A stretch of 64,000 nt of DNA, taken from assembly GCF_014633365.1 (NCBI RefSeq), contig NC_068346.1:15521030-15585029 (forward strand), read 5' to 3'. Numbering within the stretch: the first letter of the stretch is position 1; each line of letters begins with the position of its first letter. This document shows, piece by piece, positions 8,775-18,722 of this stretch. Below the pieces are notes generated by a model. That model was not told the DNA's origin. It saw only the letters and a program-made list of their open reading frames with translations, and made no database searches. Both the position numbers and the translations under genes were made by a program. The stretch is from Diospyros lotus. Taxonomy: Eukaryota; Streptophyta; Magnoliopsida; Ericales; Ebenaceae.

Positions 8775-11716
8775 TGTCATGAACCTAGGTTTTAACCTAG
8801 GATTGGAATGACAATCGGAAGGAGCTGATGAATAGAATCAAGAATAGAACATTTGAGAGGAAGAAATGGACAACAATGGGGAAGAATGTAGAGAGAAATG
8901 AGGGAGAGAAGTAGAGAGAAATGAGAGGGAGATTGTAGAGAATTGTAGGGAGAGAATTAGAAATTTATTTAATCAATTCAAGCATATCCATCTCCTCTTA
9001 CAATGGGCCTTTTTATAAGCATAGGTAGCTCCTTAACTAATTTCTAACAGCACCCATGTGCTCCTAACAAACAGCCAAATATCTCCTAACAAACTAATAT
9101 AAGCCTATTACAATATTACCCATTTTATTATATCCCTATCCAATATTATCCTTCTAATCCTCCTAGGGACATGACAATTTCCCCGCCTTGTAACATGTCT
9201 TGTCCCTAAGACATGCCAAACCTTCACAGCTTCCATTATGCTTCCTTTTCTTCCACAGCTTAGATGGAGAAATTTTGAAGATATTCTTCACTGCCAATGG
9301 AATGATCTCAGGTGACTTTTGCTCTTCATGCATGGTATGAGTCTTCCCAATGCTAGTAACACCATAAGCAAACATTGTACCATTAATTCCTTGCATGGCA
9401 CCACTTACAACTTGTTGGGCTGCAACATCAATTCCGGTCTTCAATCCCCCCTTCAACAAAGGTGACAAAAATTCTAATTGGCTAGCTGTAGCAACAACGA
9501 ACATAATGGAATGAGACTTGTTCTTTTCAGCCAAACTCTCGACAGTAACATGGTGACACCATTTAGGATCAGTGAGACTTCCTCCTACTGGTGTTGTCTT
9601 CTCCTTATCATTAGCTAAGGAATCCTCAGCATTATCCAAAACCATAGGCAATGGAACCTTATCATTAGGAACTCCACCACCCATTCCCTTTTTTATAGAA
9701 TTTTGATCTTGGACACCTTCCAATCCTTCAATCCTTGCACTAGTAAACAGAGGTAACGAATTGGCCTTCGCTTCCATGGTCACTTCATCAAATGCTTCCC
9801 CATTTTCCTCCTTCGATTGTTCCACTCCAAAGAATTCCTCCTTGTTAAAACTTTCGTGATAATCATCAAAGTATTCTACCGGAAAGTTGTAATGATACTT
9901 CTTAATAAGTATCATCGCAAATTCTTGCAGCTTCTTGCAGAACATTCTACTGAATTCCTTGCACTCTTCATGTATTACACTTCTTGTTTCCTTATCAACT
10001 TGGCTTATCCCCTTCTCCTGTTCCTTGTTGCTGCCCACTGAAAATGCAGCCTTCTTTGGCTGCCATTGAAGCTCCCTTCCAACTGAAAATGAAGCATTCA
10101 TCTGCTGCAATTGAGGCTCCAATGGTCTCTTGTTCACACTGCCTGCCTTGGCAGAACTTTCACTAGCAGAATGAGACACAAGCCAAGAATTCAGAGTACT
10201 GTCCATCCTAGATCCTCAGCACTTCTCTTCTGTAACTACCTTACCTAGCCACCTCTAAAATTGATCCAAGAAGTGGCAAATTTCAGGCATTGCTTCGTTT
10301 CAAATTCCAACCTATTTTGGGAATAAAAGAAGTTGTCAGTTATAGCGACTTGATGGCCTCCTGGAGTCTCATAAGGCATCCAACTCCCAGCCGAAAATCA
10401 CAATTGGAATCTAACCACGAGAATCAATGGCCGTCTTCCTCTTAGTAGTCGCCTCCAAATCACCAACAAAAATCACTGCTCGTTGTTAGCCGTGACTAAG
10501 GAATTCCACCCAGGATCAGTTGGAACAACCTACCTTGCTCGTTGCTTCAGTCGCTGGTTATGGGCTCAGTTCTCTTTGGGTTGATTCTTCTATAATGGTT
10601 GGAATCCCCTTCCAATCAAGGTGGGCAGCTCGCTTCACCCGAACGGTCAGAATTGATTCTCGACCCAAAAAAAAAATTTGCAGCACCACCGTGCCTTTCG
10701 ATCCAGCGACCACACCCACAGAATTCCAAACAGAATTCCCGATCAAAACTGCCATAGCCCACACCTATAGGAAGCTTATTGGTCTGGGCCATCCGCTTCA
10801 CCTCCGACGGACTTACGCTCGCCTTGGACGGTCGCAACCCACAACCAATCGCGAATGCTCCTCAGTTTGTGTCCCACCTAATCATTGACCTAGCGACCCA
10901 GACCCAGTCGCTCCAGTTCGCGAATACTCTTGGATTGCTCGTCTTCAAGTCTGGTCCAAATTACTAGAGTCTTAGCCGCGATCCAATCCTCCTACTTCTC
11001 CTTCGCGTCTTCACTGGAAGTTGTTGCTTCTTGAATCGCCTTCAAGCGACGAACCAGGATTGTCGAAGTTTTGCCAAATCGGCTTTGATTAGCATCGTAG
11101 TTCGCGCTCGCCTCACCCAAATCGCCTTCAAAGCCTTCTCACTCTGGGCTCGATTAAATCAAGCTGGAGGAGTCAACGGCCCTGGATTTGCTCTCCTAGG
11201 TATATTCGAAAATCTGATAACTGTGATGGGTTCCAGAAGTCACCCAGATTTGCTTCTCACCTTCTGGGTTGGGACTTGCAAGTTTCAATCAACTGGAATC
11301 AAATCCACAGCCAAGGATTGACTGTTCTGATACCATTTGTCATGAACCTAGGGTTTAGCCTAAGATTGGAATGACAATTGGAAGGAGCTGATAAATAGAA
11401 TCAAGAACAGAATATTTGAGAGGAAGAAATGGACAGAAATGGGGAAGAATGTAGAGAGAAATGAGGGAGAGAAGTAGAGAGAAATGAGAGGGAGATTGTA
11501 CAGAATTGTAGGGAGAGAATTAGAAATTTATTTAATCAATTCAAGCATATCCATCTCCTCCTACAATGGGCCTTTTTATAGGCATAGGTAGCTCCTTAAC
11601 TAATTTCTAACAGCACCCATGTGCTCCTAACAAACAACCAAATATCTCCTAAGCCTATTATAATATTACCCCTTTTATTATATCCTTATCCTTCTAATCC
11701 TCCTAGGGACATGACA
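8775..11716 (-). mobile_element. Non-autonomous LTR retroelement carrying kinesin-like sequence (E2)
   Basis: Minus-strand element. The 5' LTR is 11338-11716, the 3' LTR is 8775-9176 (TGTCATG...TGACA) and the primer site is TGGTATCAGAAC (complement of 11326-11337). The polypurine tract GGCGGGGAAATT lies just inside the 3' LTR. It is inserted into a Ty3 gag. On the minus strand the flanks read GAATT and GAATA, a 5-bp duplication with one later change. The interior is a leader of about 1.1 kb followed by one long frame (10206-9163). LTR length differs (379 versus 402 bp) by small indels, so the insertion is not very recent. Confidence 0.9.
9163..10206 (-). CDS. E2 protein with kinesin-7 motor fragment
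   Basis: A 347-codon uninterrupted frame starting MDSTLNSWLVSH. Residues 1-120 hold a gag-like helical part (HEECKEFSRMFCKKLQEF, YHYNFPVEYFDDY). Residues of about 120-230 are the family-specific block shared with E1 (EAKANSLPL, VPLPMVLDNAEDSLAN, WCHHV). Residues of about 255-305 (about 9280-9440) read GAMQGINGTMFAYGV, GVTSIGKTHTMH and IIPLAVKNIF. This is the P-loop region of plant kinesin-7 motors, with GxxxxGKT intact. The tail (SPSKLWKKRK...CEGLACL) is again shared with E1. Without the rest of the motor it cannot act as a kinesin. The intact frame is notable for an element of this age. Confidence 0.8.
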   Translation of the reverse strand: MDSTLNSWLVSHSASESSAKAGSVNKRPLEPQLQQMNASFSVGRELQWQPKKAAFSVGSNKEQEKGISQVDKETRSVIHEECKEFSRMFCKKLQEFAMILIKKYHYNFPVEYFDDYHESFNKEEFFGVEQSKEENGEAFDEVTMEAKANSLPLFTSARIEGLEGVQDQNSIKKGMGGGVPNDKVPLPMVLDNAEDSLANDKEKTTPVGGSLTDPKWCHHVTVESLAEKNKSHSIMFVVATASQLEFLSPLLKGGLKTGIDVAAQQVVSGAMQGINGTMFAYGVTSIGKTHTMHEEQKSPEIIPLAVKNIFKISPSKLWKKRKHNGSCEGLACLRDKTCYKAGKLSCP

Positions 11717-12360
11717 AATTCCTTCAAGGTCGGTTGAAAATTAAGCATCAATGCTTTCAATTCCTCAAATTTGACCTTATAATTCGTGACTGCCCCTTCT
11801 TGCGTTAGGTTCTTGAATTCATCTCTAAGTTGATTTAAAGAAGTAGAGTACTCCTTAGAGAAGCATTCAACAGGAATACTAACCAGAAATTTCTGTGAGA
11901 TTAGAATCATCAAGTCATCCATCTTTCGTTTGAGGTTATCGAATTCATTTCTCGTTGCGACCCATTCCTCCTTGAGTGTTGTCTCCCTTGACTGTGCATT
12001 TCCACTAAGTCCCACAACCATCTCCATAGTTTAATTTCCTTTGAAAATCATCCTTCGCAGTTGAGATCTCCTTCCTTTTGCCTGCTGAAACCGCTTAAGC
12101 TTAAAGGATAGAACCAACCGAGAACAACCTCTAGGTATTGCTTATGTTCAACAACCACCAATAATTAGTAATCGCCTGACTCCTACTGAGTTCGTCTTCC
12201 TAAATCACCTTGGAATGAATGGCTTCCAGCCGTCACTTAGGTCTTATGGAAACTTAATACACCTTAAGAACTGAAGTCGCCTAGATCTGTTGGCTAATTG
12301 ATCTCCTTAGAGTAGTTGGCAACCTATAATCGGCTTCTGTGGCTTACGGCTAATGATTGC

Positions 12361-12900
12361 TGTTGGGTTTTTTGCATGAAGAATTTTGTCTAGAAGATGA
12401 AGAAAACAATAGAACTCATTTATGGAGTGAATGCGACTGGAAATTTCTAAGTTAGAGTAGTTAACTTAGTTGTTATATTAAGGGTTATTTTAATCATTGT
12501 GTAGATAAAATAACAAGCCTTGTAATTAACGCCCTTGTGTTCTATAAATAGGAGGCGAGGGCTAGGTAGTTGCACATCATTATTCAACCACTCATTTCTG
12601 TCTCTAAATACAAGTGAGACTGCCAAGAGGAGAGAAAAGGCTTTGAGAGTAGGAGAGTCTTTGTAATCTCTGTTTTGAGGGTAGTGTACTTGTGTGATAG
12701 AGAGTTAAGGGTTTCTTATAATCTGTTTCAAGGTTTCTAGTGGATTTGCTGTTGGATGTAGGACTGATCTTTGATCAGTTCGAACCAGGATAAATGCTTG
12801 CGCCTCCTGTTTGGTTTGATTGTTTCTTTACTTAATTTCTTTGTTGTTCTTTTCAATTCCATTTTATACTTTCTGTTGTGGGTGTTTTCTTGGGTGAGGG
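12361..12900 (+). repeat. Probable LTR of an unidentified retroelement
   Basis: It starts TGTTGGGTTTT and has a promoter-like CTATAAATAGG at about 12542. This is followed by a transcript-leader type sequence ending in ACTGATCTTTGATCAGTTCGAACC at about 12760. The right boundary is uncertain (12845-12900). No matching partner LTR was found in the window, so it may be a solo or truncated LTR. Confidence 0.45.
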
Positions 12901-13689
12901 GTGTGAAAATTGGCAAGAACCGATCCTATTGTGTTTTCTAACATTTGCGACCTCACCTGCTACTCCAGGAGGTCACTTAGACTTAACCCACCTCAAACAA
13001 AATCCGTTGAGATCTGGGTCTGCCAATGTTCGTGAATTAACAAGCCCTCAATCCAATTTTGGAACTGAGGTTTGCTAGCCGAGTCCATTGTACTGATCGT
13101 CAATGGGCTCAAGTTCGGTGGATCTCTAATCTCCCAGATCTAATCAGAAGTTTCTGGGGATCAGCAATCGCTTTACCACTACTTCCAATTGCGCCAACCT
13201 TACTCGCCTGAGCATCGAAGACGTTGCATAGCTTTTGAAACCCACCTTGCACTTTGCAGTTACCTCTGCTTTGCGTCAAAATTTTTGAGAATTGCTCACT
13301 CGTTCGGAATCTACTACTGGAGGTCGCAGACGGAATTCGACGGTCGGAAACCTACTGGTGTTCGCCGATGTTCACAATCGAGCCTAGATTTGCTTTCGAT
13401 CATGCCTTCCTCCTCACCCCGACCTCTTGGTTCTGCAATTAATCACTGACCACAGTTGATAACGGCAATGACTCCCCTTCCTTGTCTGACCCAATTGCGA
13501 TAAGAGGGTGACCTACCAAAATTCTCTCCCCTTAACATAAGTACTGGTGCAGTGGACTCCCTTACACCCTGATCATACCATGTGGGAATACCTGCCCGAC
13601 CTCCTCAAGCAGTTTTCAAGAGTTGCCTAGCTTTTGCAATTTCTTGGGGACAAGAAATTTTAAAAGAAGGGGGGGGGGGGGGGGGGATT
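12900..13689. other. Retroelement leader fragment and polypurine tract
   Basis: About 13080-13450 resembles, on the minus strand, the non-coding leader found in elements E2 and E3, but it is short and unbounded. At 13639-13657 the plus strand reads TTCTTGGGGACAAGAAATT, followed by a run of 18 G (13669-13686) and then TGTCACATTTC, the start of a truncated 3' LTR of the same family (from about 13690). These are scraps of two elements in opposite directions. The open frames here are not convincing genes. Confidence 0.45.
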
Positions 13690-14430
13690 TGTCACATTTC
13701 TAAGGGTAGGATGGTAATTATAGTTATTTCGTAAGCTGGTTGTACCTAGCTGGTTAGGGCTGTGCTGTACCAGGTGTACATTCCCAGCGGTTGTGGCAGC
13801 TGATACCCATATTTCACGAACTTCTGTTTTCTTTTGTTTTCACCCCCAGACTAATGGTTAGACGGAGGTTGTTAACCTTAGTTTGGGTGTGATTTCCTTA
13901 GGTGTACTGTAGGAGAAAAATTTGGAGTTTGGCATTTTTTGTTTTGACCATTGAGTTTGCCTGTATTCATGTTGTCCACAGAACCACTAATGTTATTCTT
14001 TTTGAGTGTATATGGGGTTATAAGCCTGATGCCCCCATTGACCTTGTGACACGTCCACCTGATACCCATATTTCACAACCAGCTGAGTCTTTTGCTCAAC
14101 ACCTTTGAGATTTGCATGCTGAGGTTAGGTGTAAACTTTCAACAAGCAATGCTGATTATGAGCTTGGTGCTGATGTGCATTGTAGGGCTAAGGACTGTAA
14201 TGTGGGTAACTATGTCATGGTTCAAATCTGCCTGAGCGTTATCCTATACATTCTTTTAAGAAATTTCATGCTCTAGCCATTGACCCATACCCTATTATAT
14301 TCAAAAGCTTGGTCCTAATGCATATTTATTAGATTTGCCAAATCATATGGGTACTAGTTATGTCTTTCATGTGGAAGATTTGACACCTTACCGAGGCACC
14401 TTTGTTGAGGCAGGACCTTCTCAAGGGAGA
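13690..14430 (+). pseudogene. Degenerate Ty3/gypsy integrase C-terminal region
   Basis: After the truncated LTR start (13690 to about 13800), the plus strand encodes, through stops and frame changes, the end of a Ty3 polyprotein. It includes a TNG-TEVVNLSLG piece near 13850 (integrase core end) and RTTNVILFECIWGYKPDAPIDL at about 13980-14045. It also includes a GNYVMV motif near 14205 and DLPNHMGTSYVFHVEDLTPYRGTF-like sequence near 14330-14400, the region leading to the chromodomain. It is a relic without coding capacity. Confidence 0.75.
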
Positions 14431-15232
14431 TCTGGACTGGTGTATTGTAGGCGTTGAAGTAGATTTTAAGATGTTTATATCTGTGATTGTGTTGGGAATT
14501 GTTTTTTAATTTATTTTATTTGTGGGTAGCTTTTCTATTTTATGTTTGACATATATATATATATATATATGTTTGTACTTTGAATTGGTGAGCGGTTAAT
14601 GGTCAGTTTTCTCATAATTTCTCTTCTCAACTGCTTTCTCTCTCTCAATTTCCTCTCTTCCTCTTTCCCTTCTTTTTCTTCTTCTTCTTCTTCCTTCAGT
14701 ATCCTCTCTTTCTCATTTCTCTTCTTCCTGCATCAATTGTTTGTAAATTTTTTCGTTTATCTCTAATTTTTTTCATTAAATGCATTCGTAAATAAATAAT
14801 TTCCATTCTTAACATACTAGGCATGAAATTGAGTAGTTTTTATGGATCTTAGTTTCTTTTCTTAAGATTTGCTCAATTGCCATCTCAAAATTTCATACTA
14901 TTGCTCTATACTTTGATCTCTCTATAATTTTTAAAATTTGAATATGTCCTTTGTTCTTGTAAATGGGCAAAGAGTGCTCTTACATGATGTTTTTAGTGGA
15001 TTTATATTGCTGATATAATATTTTGTTGATGTGTCTTCATTGTGAATAGGGAGGGCTCTTTATGTCATATTATTTGCTAAGCCTTACTATCTTTCAACAT
15101 TATTTTTATTACTATGTTTGCTCCCTTTAAATTCTTCAGTCAACTGAGTTATACTCCCTTTTATCTTCATAAAGGACATCTTCTGAGATTTTGAGTGTTG
15201 CTCTCTCTCTCTCTCTCTAAAATTGTTTTCAG
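14431..15232. other. Intergenic, low-complexity; start of duplicated eIF4B intron
   Basis: Contains an AT dinucleotide run (14551-14569), a CT-rich stretch (14630-14720) and AT-rich sequence. TGTTGGGAATTG near 14491 could be an LTR start following the Ty3 relic, but no end was found. From about 15130 the sequence matches, in inverse orientation, about 42540-42606 (eIF4B intron). No gene was seen. Confidence 0.5.
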
Positions 15233-16010
15233 GCCGGAAATGGAGGCAGAGAAGTTGAAAAATGAGATAAGCCATCTAAAGAAGGAACTTGAGAAAGTAT
15301 CTTATTCAAATGCTAACAGAGAAGCTGTGGAAGGTCCTAGTGGAGAACACAGCAGTTTACATGATCTGATACTCAGTAAAGAAAGGGACTTGGAATTGCT
15401 GAGCAGGGAGTTGGATGACAAAGTCCGGTTTGGTCAGAAAGCAATTGAAAGGCCAGGTTCTGGAGCGGGCAGGGTTTCTGGCTATCCTGAGAGGCCACCA
15501 CCTCAGTCTGGGGTGTCTGAGGTGGTCGTGGAGAGGCCTCGATCAAGGGGCACTGGAGATATGTGGTCAAGGCAGGGTGATGACAGAAGAGTTTTCCAAG
15601 GTGGATGGGGAAGAGGATCCTCAGGCAACAGGGACATAAATAGGTATGGCACATAGGCAGTTGGTTTGCCCTTTATCCGTGCTTTTTATTGCCGCAGCTT
15701 TCTCATTGTACATCCGGTGGATTTACAAATTTCAAAGAACTAAACCAAAAAATTGATTCTGCTATTTTAAGGAGCTTTAAATAGAAATTGTTTTTGGACA
15801 TTGTGTATTTATCATAGTCTGTTTCTAGACCTAAACATTTTCTATTCGTCATGGCATGTGTAACATGACTAGGTAGGATATAAGCTGTAACTAGGATAAT
15901 GCCTTACATACATTGTTTTGGTTGAAAAAAGTGAGTTGTTTTATTATAGTGCTTAATTGATGCTTGCGGTCTGGTTACTTGGCAGGTCAAGGTCGAGAGA
16001 AAGATGGTGA
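15233..16010 (+). pseudogene. eIF4B 3' end, last two exons only (copy 1)
   Basis: Plant eIF4B is an RNA-binding cofactor of the eIF4A/eIF4F helicase in translation initiation. Here exon 15233-15643 follows an acceptor TTTTCAG. It encodes a coiled-coil start (LKNEISHLKKELEKVSYSN), then ELDDKVRFGQKAIERPGSG and GDMWSRQGDDRRVFQGG. The donor at 15644 joins acceptor 15985. The last exon 15986-16010 adds RSRSRERW and a stop. These exons are open and correctly spliced, but no earlier exons precede them (a Ty3 relic lies upstream). The piece is a duplicated gene end. The family call rests on the C-terminal motif pattern and on linkage. Confidence 0.65.
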
Positions 16011-16818
16011 TCTTCAGCTGAAATGGATTTTATTTTGCTCTTCACCTTTCGGCAGTTAAGAGGAAATAATATATATATTTTTTCACCTTTGTTTAATTTT
16101 TGTCTTGATTTTGCTGAGGAATGGGAATAGAATTATTGAGCACTGGCAGGAAACTCTTTTATTGATCTGTTGTTGCAACTGTGCAAAAGTGCATTTCATT
16201 CTCCTCTTCATTTGAGTTCTTCAGAAGACTACCTACCTGTTTAGCTTAATGTGATGTGCATATTTGGGTCCCCCTCTCTCTCTCTCTCTGTCTCTCTCAG
16301 TTAAGGTTAGCTTGAAATCACTTAAAACCGAAGGAAAAAGGAAAAGGATGTATGGTGTCTGTGGCAAAGAGCTACCTCTATTTCTTAGAATCCAATTATA
16401 AAGGGGTCGATAGATGTACTAGGAAATTGTTTTCTATAATTTATATTCACGATTTTTTTGGCCACAAATGAAAAGCTTATGATTATTAGGATCAATCAAC
16501 CTGGATGAATGAAATTAAAGACATTGACGAGGGGGTGCGGGCTTATCTATTCAGCAAGAAGAGGAGACGAGAAAGGTGATTTGGGATGTCACCGTTTCGT
16601 TATAATCTTCAACACACAAAAACTGGTCTGGCATGCTTGATCTCCCCTTCTCGTCGTATCCTGGTGTTGGGTTTGGTTTCTGCCATGCCACCAACAGTTG
16701 GAAGGATAAGGTAGATAGATGGTTGGCATTAGTCTTCCTTCCTCAACGGTCCAAGCTGCAAGCAAGGCTTCCCACATAGTTGTTTTCTGGGTCTCATTGC
16801 AACAGCAATGGTTCATTC

Positions 16819-16829
16819 GTCCCACATCG
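16819..16829 (+). promoter_or_regulatory. Upstream sequence element (USE) of U2 gene
   Basis: GTCCCACATCG matches the plant snRNA promoter element RTCCCACATCG. It starts 77 nt before the U2 start at 16896, and an AATAAAAA TATA-like box lies near -30. The same element occurs at the same distance in the minus-strand copies (35977-35987 and 39815-39825) and is missing before the copy at 24224. Confidence 0.88.
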
Positions 16830-16895
16830 GGAAAACGGAACAACAGCAGAGAGAATTGGATGAATAAAAATGAAGATGGGAGCATGGTAGAAGGC

Positions 16896-17091
16896 ATACC
16901 TTTCTCGGCCTTTTGGCTAAGATCAAGTGTAGTATCTGTTCTTATCAGTTTAATATCTGATACGTGGGCCATCGGCTCACATGATATTAAATTAATTTTT
17001 TGAGGGGGAGGGCCCGTCACGGTAGCTTGCTACTGGGGTCCTCGCGCGTCGCCTTGGCGTTACACTATTGCCTTGGCCTGGCGCACCCCAC
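16896..17091 (+). ncRNA. U2 spliceosomal snRNA (copy 1)
   Basis: Starts ATACCTTTCTCGGCC, the invariant plant U2 5' end. It contains GTGTAGTATCTGTTC (branch-site pairing element GUAGUA), ATTAATTTTTTGAG (Sm site) and the 3' stem-loops GTAGCTTGCTACTGGGG and TTGGCGTT...GCGCACC. The length of about 196 nt fits U2. With the USE and TATA-like box at standard positions, it should be transcribed by polymerase II. It appears identical by eye to the copy at 39553-39748. The protein frames across it are shadows. Confidence 0.95.
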
Positions 17092-17815
17092 CCAATTCTA
17101 GTCTCGAAATGTTTTTGGAAGAACTGATGCGATGGTTCTATGACATGAGGCCTTGCACTTCTCACAAATATCAAAGGGTTGAAGGATGGGTCCGTCGACT
17201 CCATTCCCCAAATGCGCACCAAATCCCAAGGGTGCTCGGGCTATGAGTGATATCGGCTTCTGGAGTACTCGTGCCTTTTTGTAGAGAGCTTTGTGGATCT
17301 GCCCGAGGAAGGGGCACTCTTGAAGATATTATTAAGTGCGATGAGTTGATATGAAACATAATCCAGCTCTCTTGGCAGATTCAAATCTTTAATGGGTTTC
17401 AATTGTACAGAGAGATTCATAGGGGCTTGCAATCATTGAATTTGAAGACAGTTGATGCATTTCTGATCTTTGCTTCATTGTGTACTTTATTTAATAGGAC
17501 TGTAATAGCACATTATGAAGAAGAAAAGAGTGATGATGGAAGCAAGAATCAAATTTCAATAATTAATTATACTACTTATTTATTATTAGTCAAATTTAAT
17601 TCTTATTTTTTAAATTTAATTCCATAAAAAAATTAAAAAGAAAACATATTCCTAATAGAAATCTAATAACAAGAGTTGTAGATTATGAAAGAAGCCGAAG
17701 CCTAATCCTAGTTTAATTTGAATATATATGAAACAAACAAACCTATTATTCCTAATCCATTTTACATCAAATAAACTCATTCCTGATGCATTAAGGGTTC
17801 CTGCCTTTCTTATTT

Positions 17816-18510
17816 TACATCATCACCATCTTTATTTGCAGCAGAAGATTTGGAAAACTCAATTGCTCCTCCTAAACTGAATTTGTGTGGAAAAATTACA
17901 GGTTGCTTTTAAACTAAATTTTTCTTCCAATTCCAAAAAGCAAATTCATCTAATTTCAACATCTCTAGAAATCATAATTTTCTTATTCTCCATACTATAA
18001 GTTCCGTGTCCTTTGGAATAAGTTGCATAACCCAAAAAGATGCCCAATTTAGCCTTTGCATCCAATTTACTTCTTCTCACAACTAGTACAAGAACAAATG
18101 GTTTTGAGCTAAACATGCCTCGTAAGGTGTCATCCCCTCTACATACCTGGTACTGAGTTTATTGAGAAGATAGACAGTTGTATTTACAACTTCAACCCAA
18201 AAATTATTGGGTAAATTCTTCTAAAAAATCATGCACCTTGTTATCTCAACCACAATCTCATTTTTTTCTTTCTTCTAATACCCTATTTTGTTGTGGAGTA
18301 TATAGGTTAGTGTCAATGATGATTATGCCTAAATCTTTACAGAACTTCTAAAATTTATCGGACTTATATTCCATACCATTATCTAATCTTAAGGTTTTAA
18401 TGCTACAACCACTCTTCTCTTAAAAAAAGCCTTAAACTTCTTGAAAATAGAGAAAGCCTCGGATTTGGTAGCCATAAAATAAACCCAAACTATTCTTGTA
18501 AGATTATCAA
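17816..18510 (-). pseudogene. Degenerate Copia integrase region
   Basis: On the minus strand, starting near 18510, decayed reading gives motifs of a Copia integrase core: [25 protein letters not shown] near 18380, then TPQQNRV-EERN and VEITRCM near 18240, then NKLSTRYVEGMTPYEA near 18150. Stops and frame changes are frequent. No LTR was found. It abuts the end of the duplicated block at 17815 and the broken GDSL gene at about 18600. Confidence 0.7.
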
Positions 18511-18722
18511 TGAACAAAATAAAATATTTACAAAAAATTTTTCATTCCAAATTTCTTGTTCTCTGCAAGTCTTTTTGCCAGGCATTTCTCAACTCAAATT
18601 GGAATTCATTAAAATTCAATGACAGTGCCAGATATTTAGTGGTGTATGGAGGAATAGAAGTGGTTGCAATCAGAAATTCAAGGACTTTACCGAGCTTCTT
18701 GGCCTGACTGATGAGGGAATAC

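Larger units (their letters stand above)
8592..12027 (-). pseudogene. Ty3/gypsy gag split by element E2
   Basis: Gag coding on the minus strand lies in two pieces. The N-terminal piece is 12027-11717 (MEMVVGLSG..., YKVKFEELKALMLN...PTLKE). The C-terminal piece is 8774-8592 (YFVLKFIDGLN, PTTVEQAAKRARFFE). Together they show the usual Ty3 gag order of an FEEL helix, then FV..FI.GL, then a TVEQA motif. The break is exactly at the ends of the element at 8775-11716. The zinc knuckle and polymerase are absent; downstream the sequence runs into the long LTR at 8557. Upstream 12028-12360 shows no recognisable coding. Confidence 0.85.
15130..17815 (+). repeat. Inverted copy of the eIF4B-end / U2 / DUF868-promoter block
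   Basis: This block matches, in reverse, 42606 down to about 38770. It has the same eIF4B last exons, the same U2 gene, the same downstream sequence and the same upstream region of the DUF868 gene. Homology stops at about 17815, just where the DUF868 reading frame would begin, and a Copia relic follows. The hAT-type element and the long LTRs present in the 39-45 kb copy are absent here, so those insertions are younger than the duplication. Confidence 0.8.

Noticed and set aside
10520..11321. Plus-strand frames in the E2 leader (and 60616-61983 in E3)
   Set aside because: They run opposite to the element in its non-coding leader, with no conservation between the two elements.
14551..14569. 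AT dinucleotide runs as regulatory or origin signals (also 24700, 27589, 37208, 43163, 48310)
   Set aside because: Simple microsatellites, common in plant DNA, with no associated structure.
16589..17020. Protein frames across the U2 genes (also 35786-36073 and 39624-40055)
   Set aside because: They cover the snRNA and its promoter. Their similarity to one another only reflects the duplicated RNA genes.
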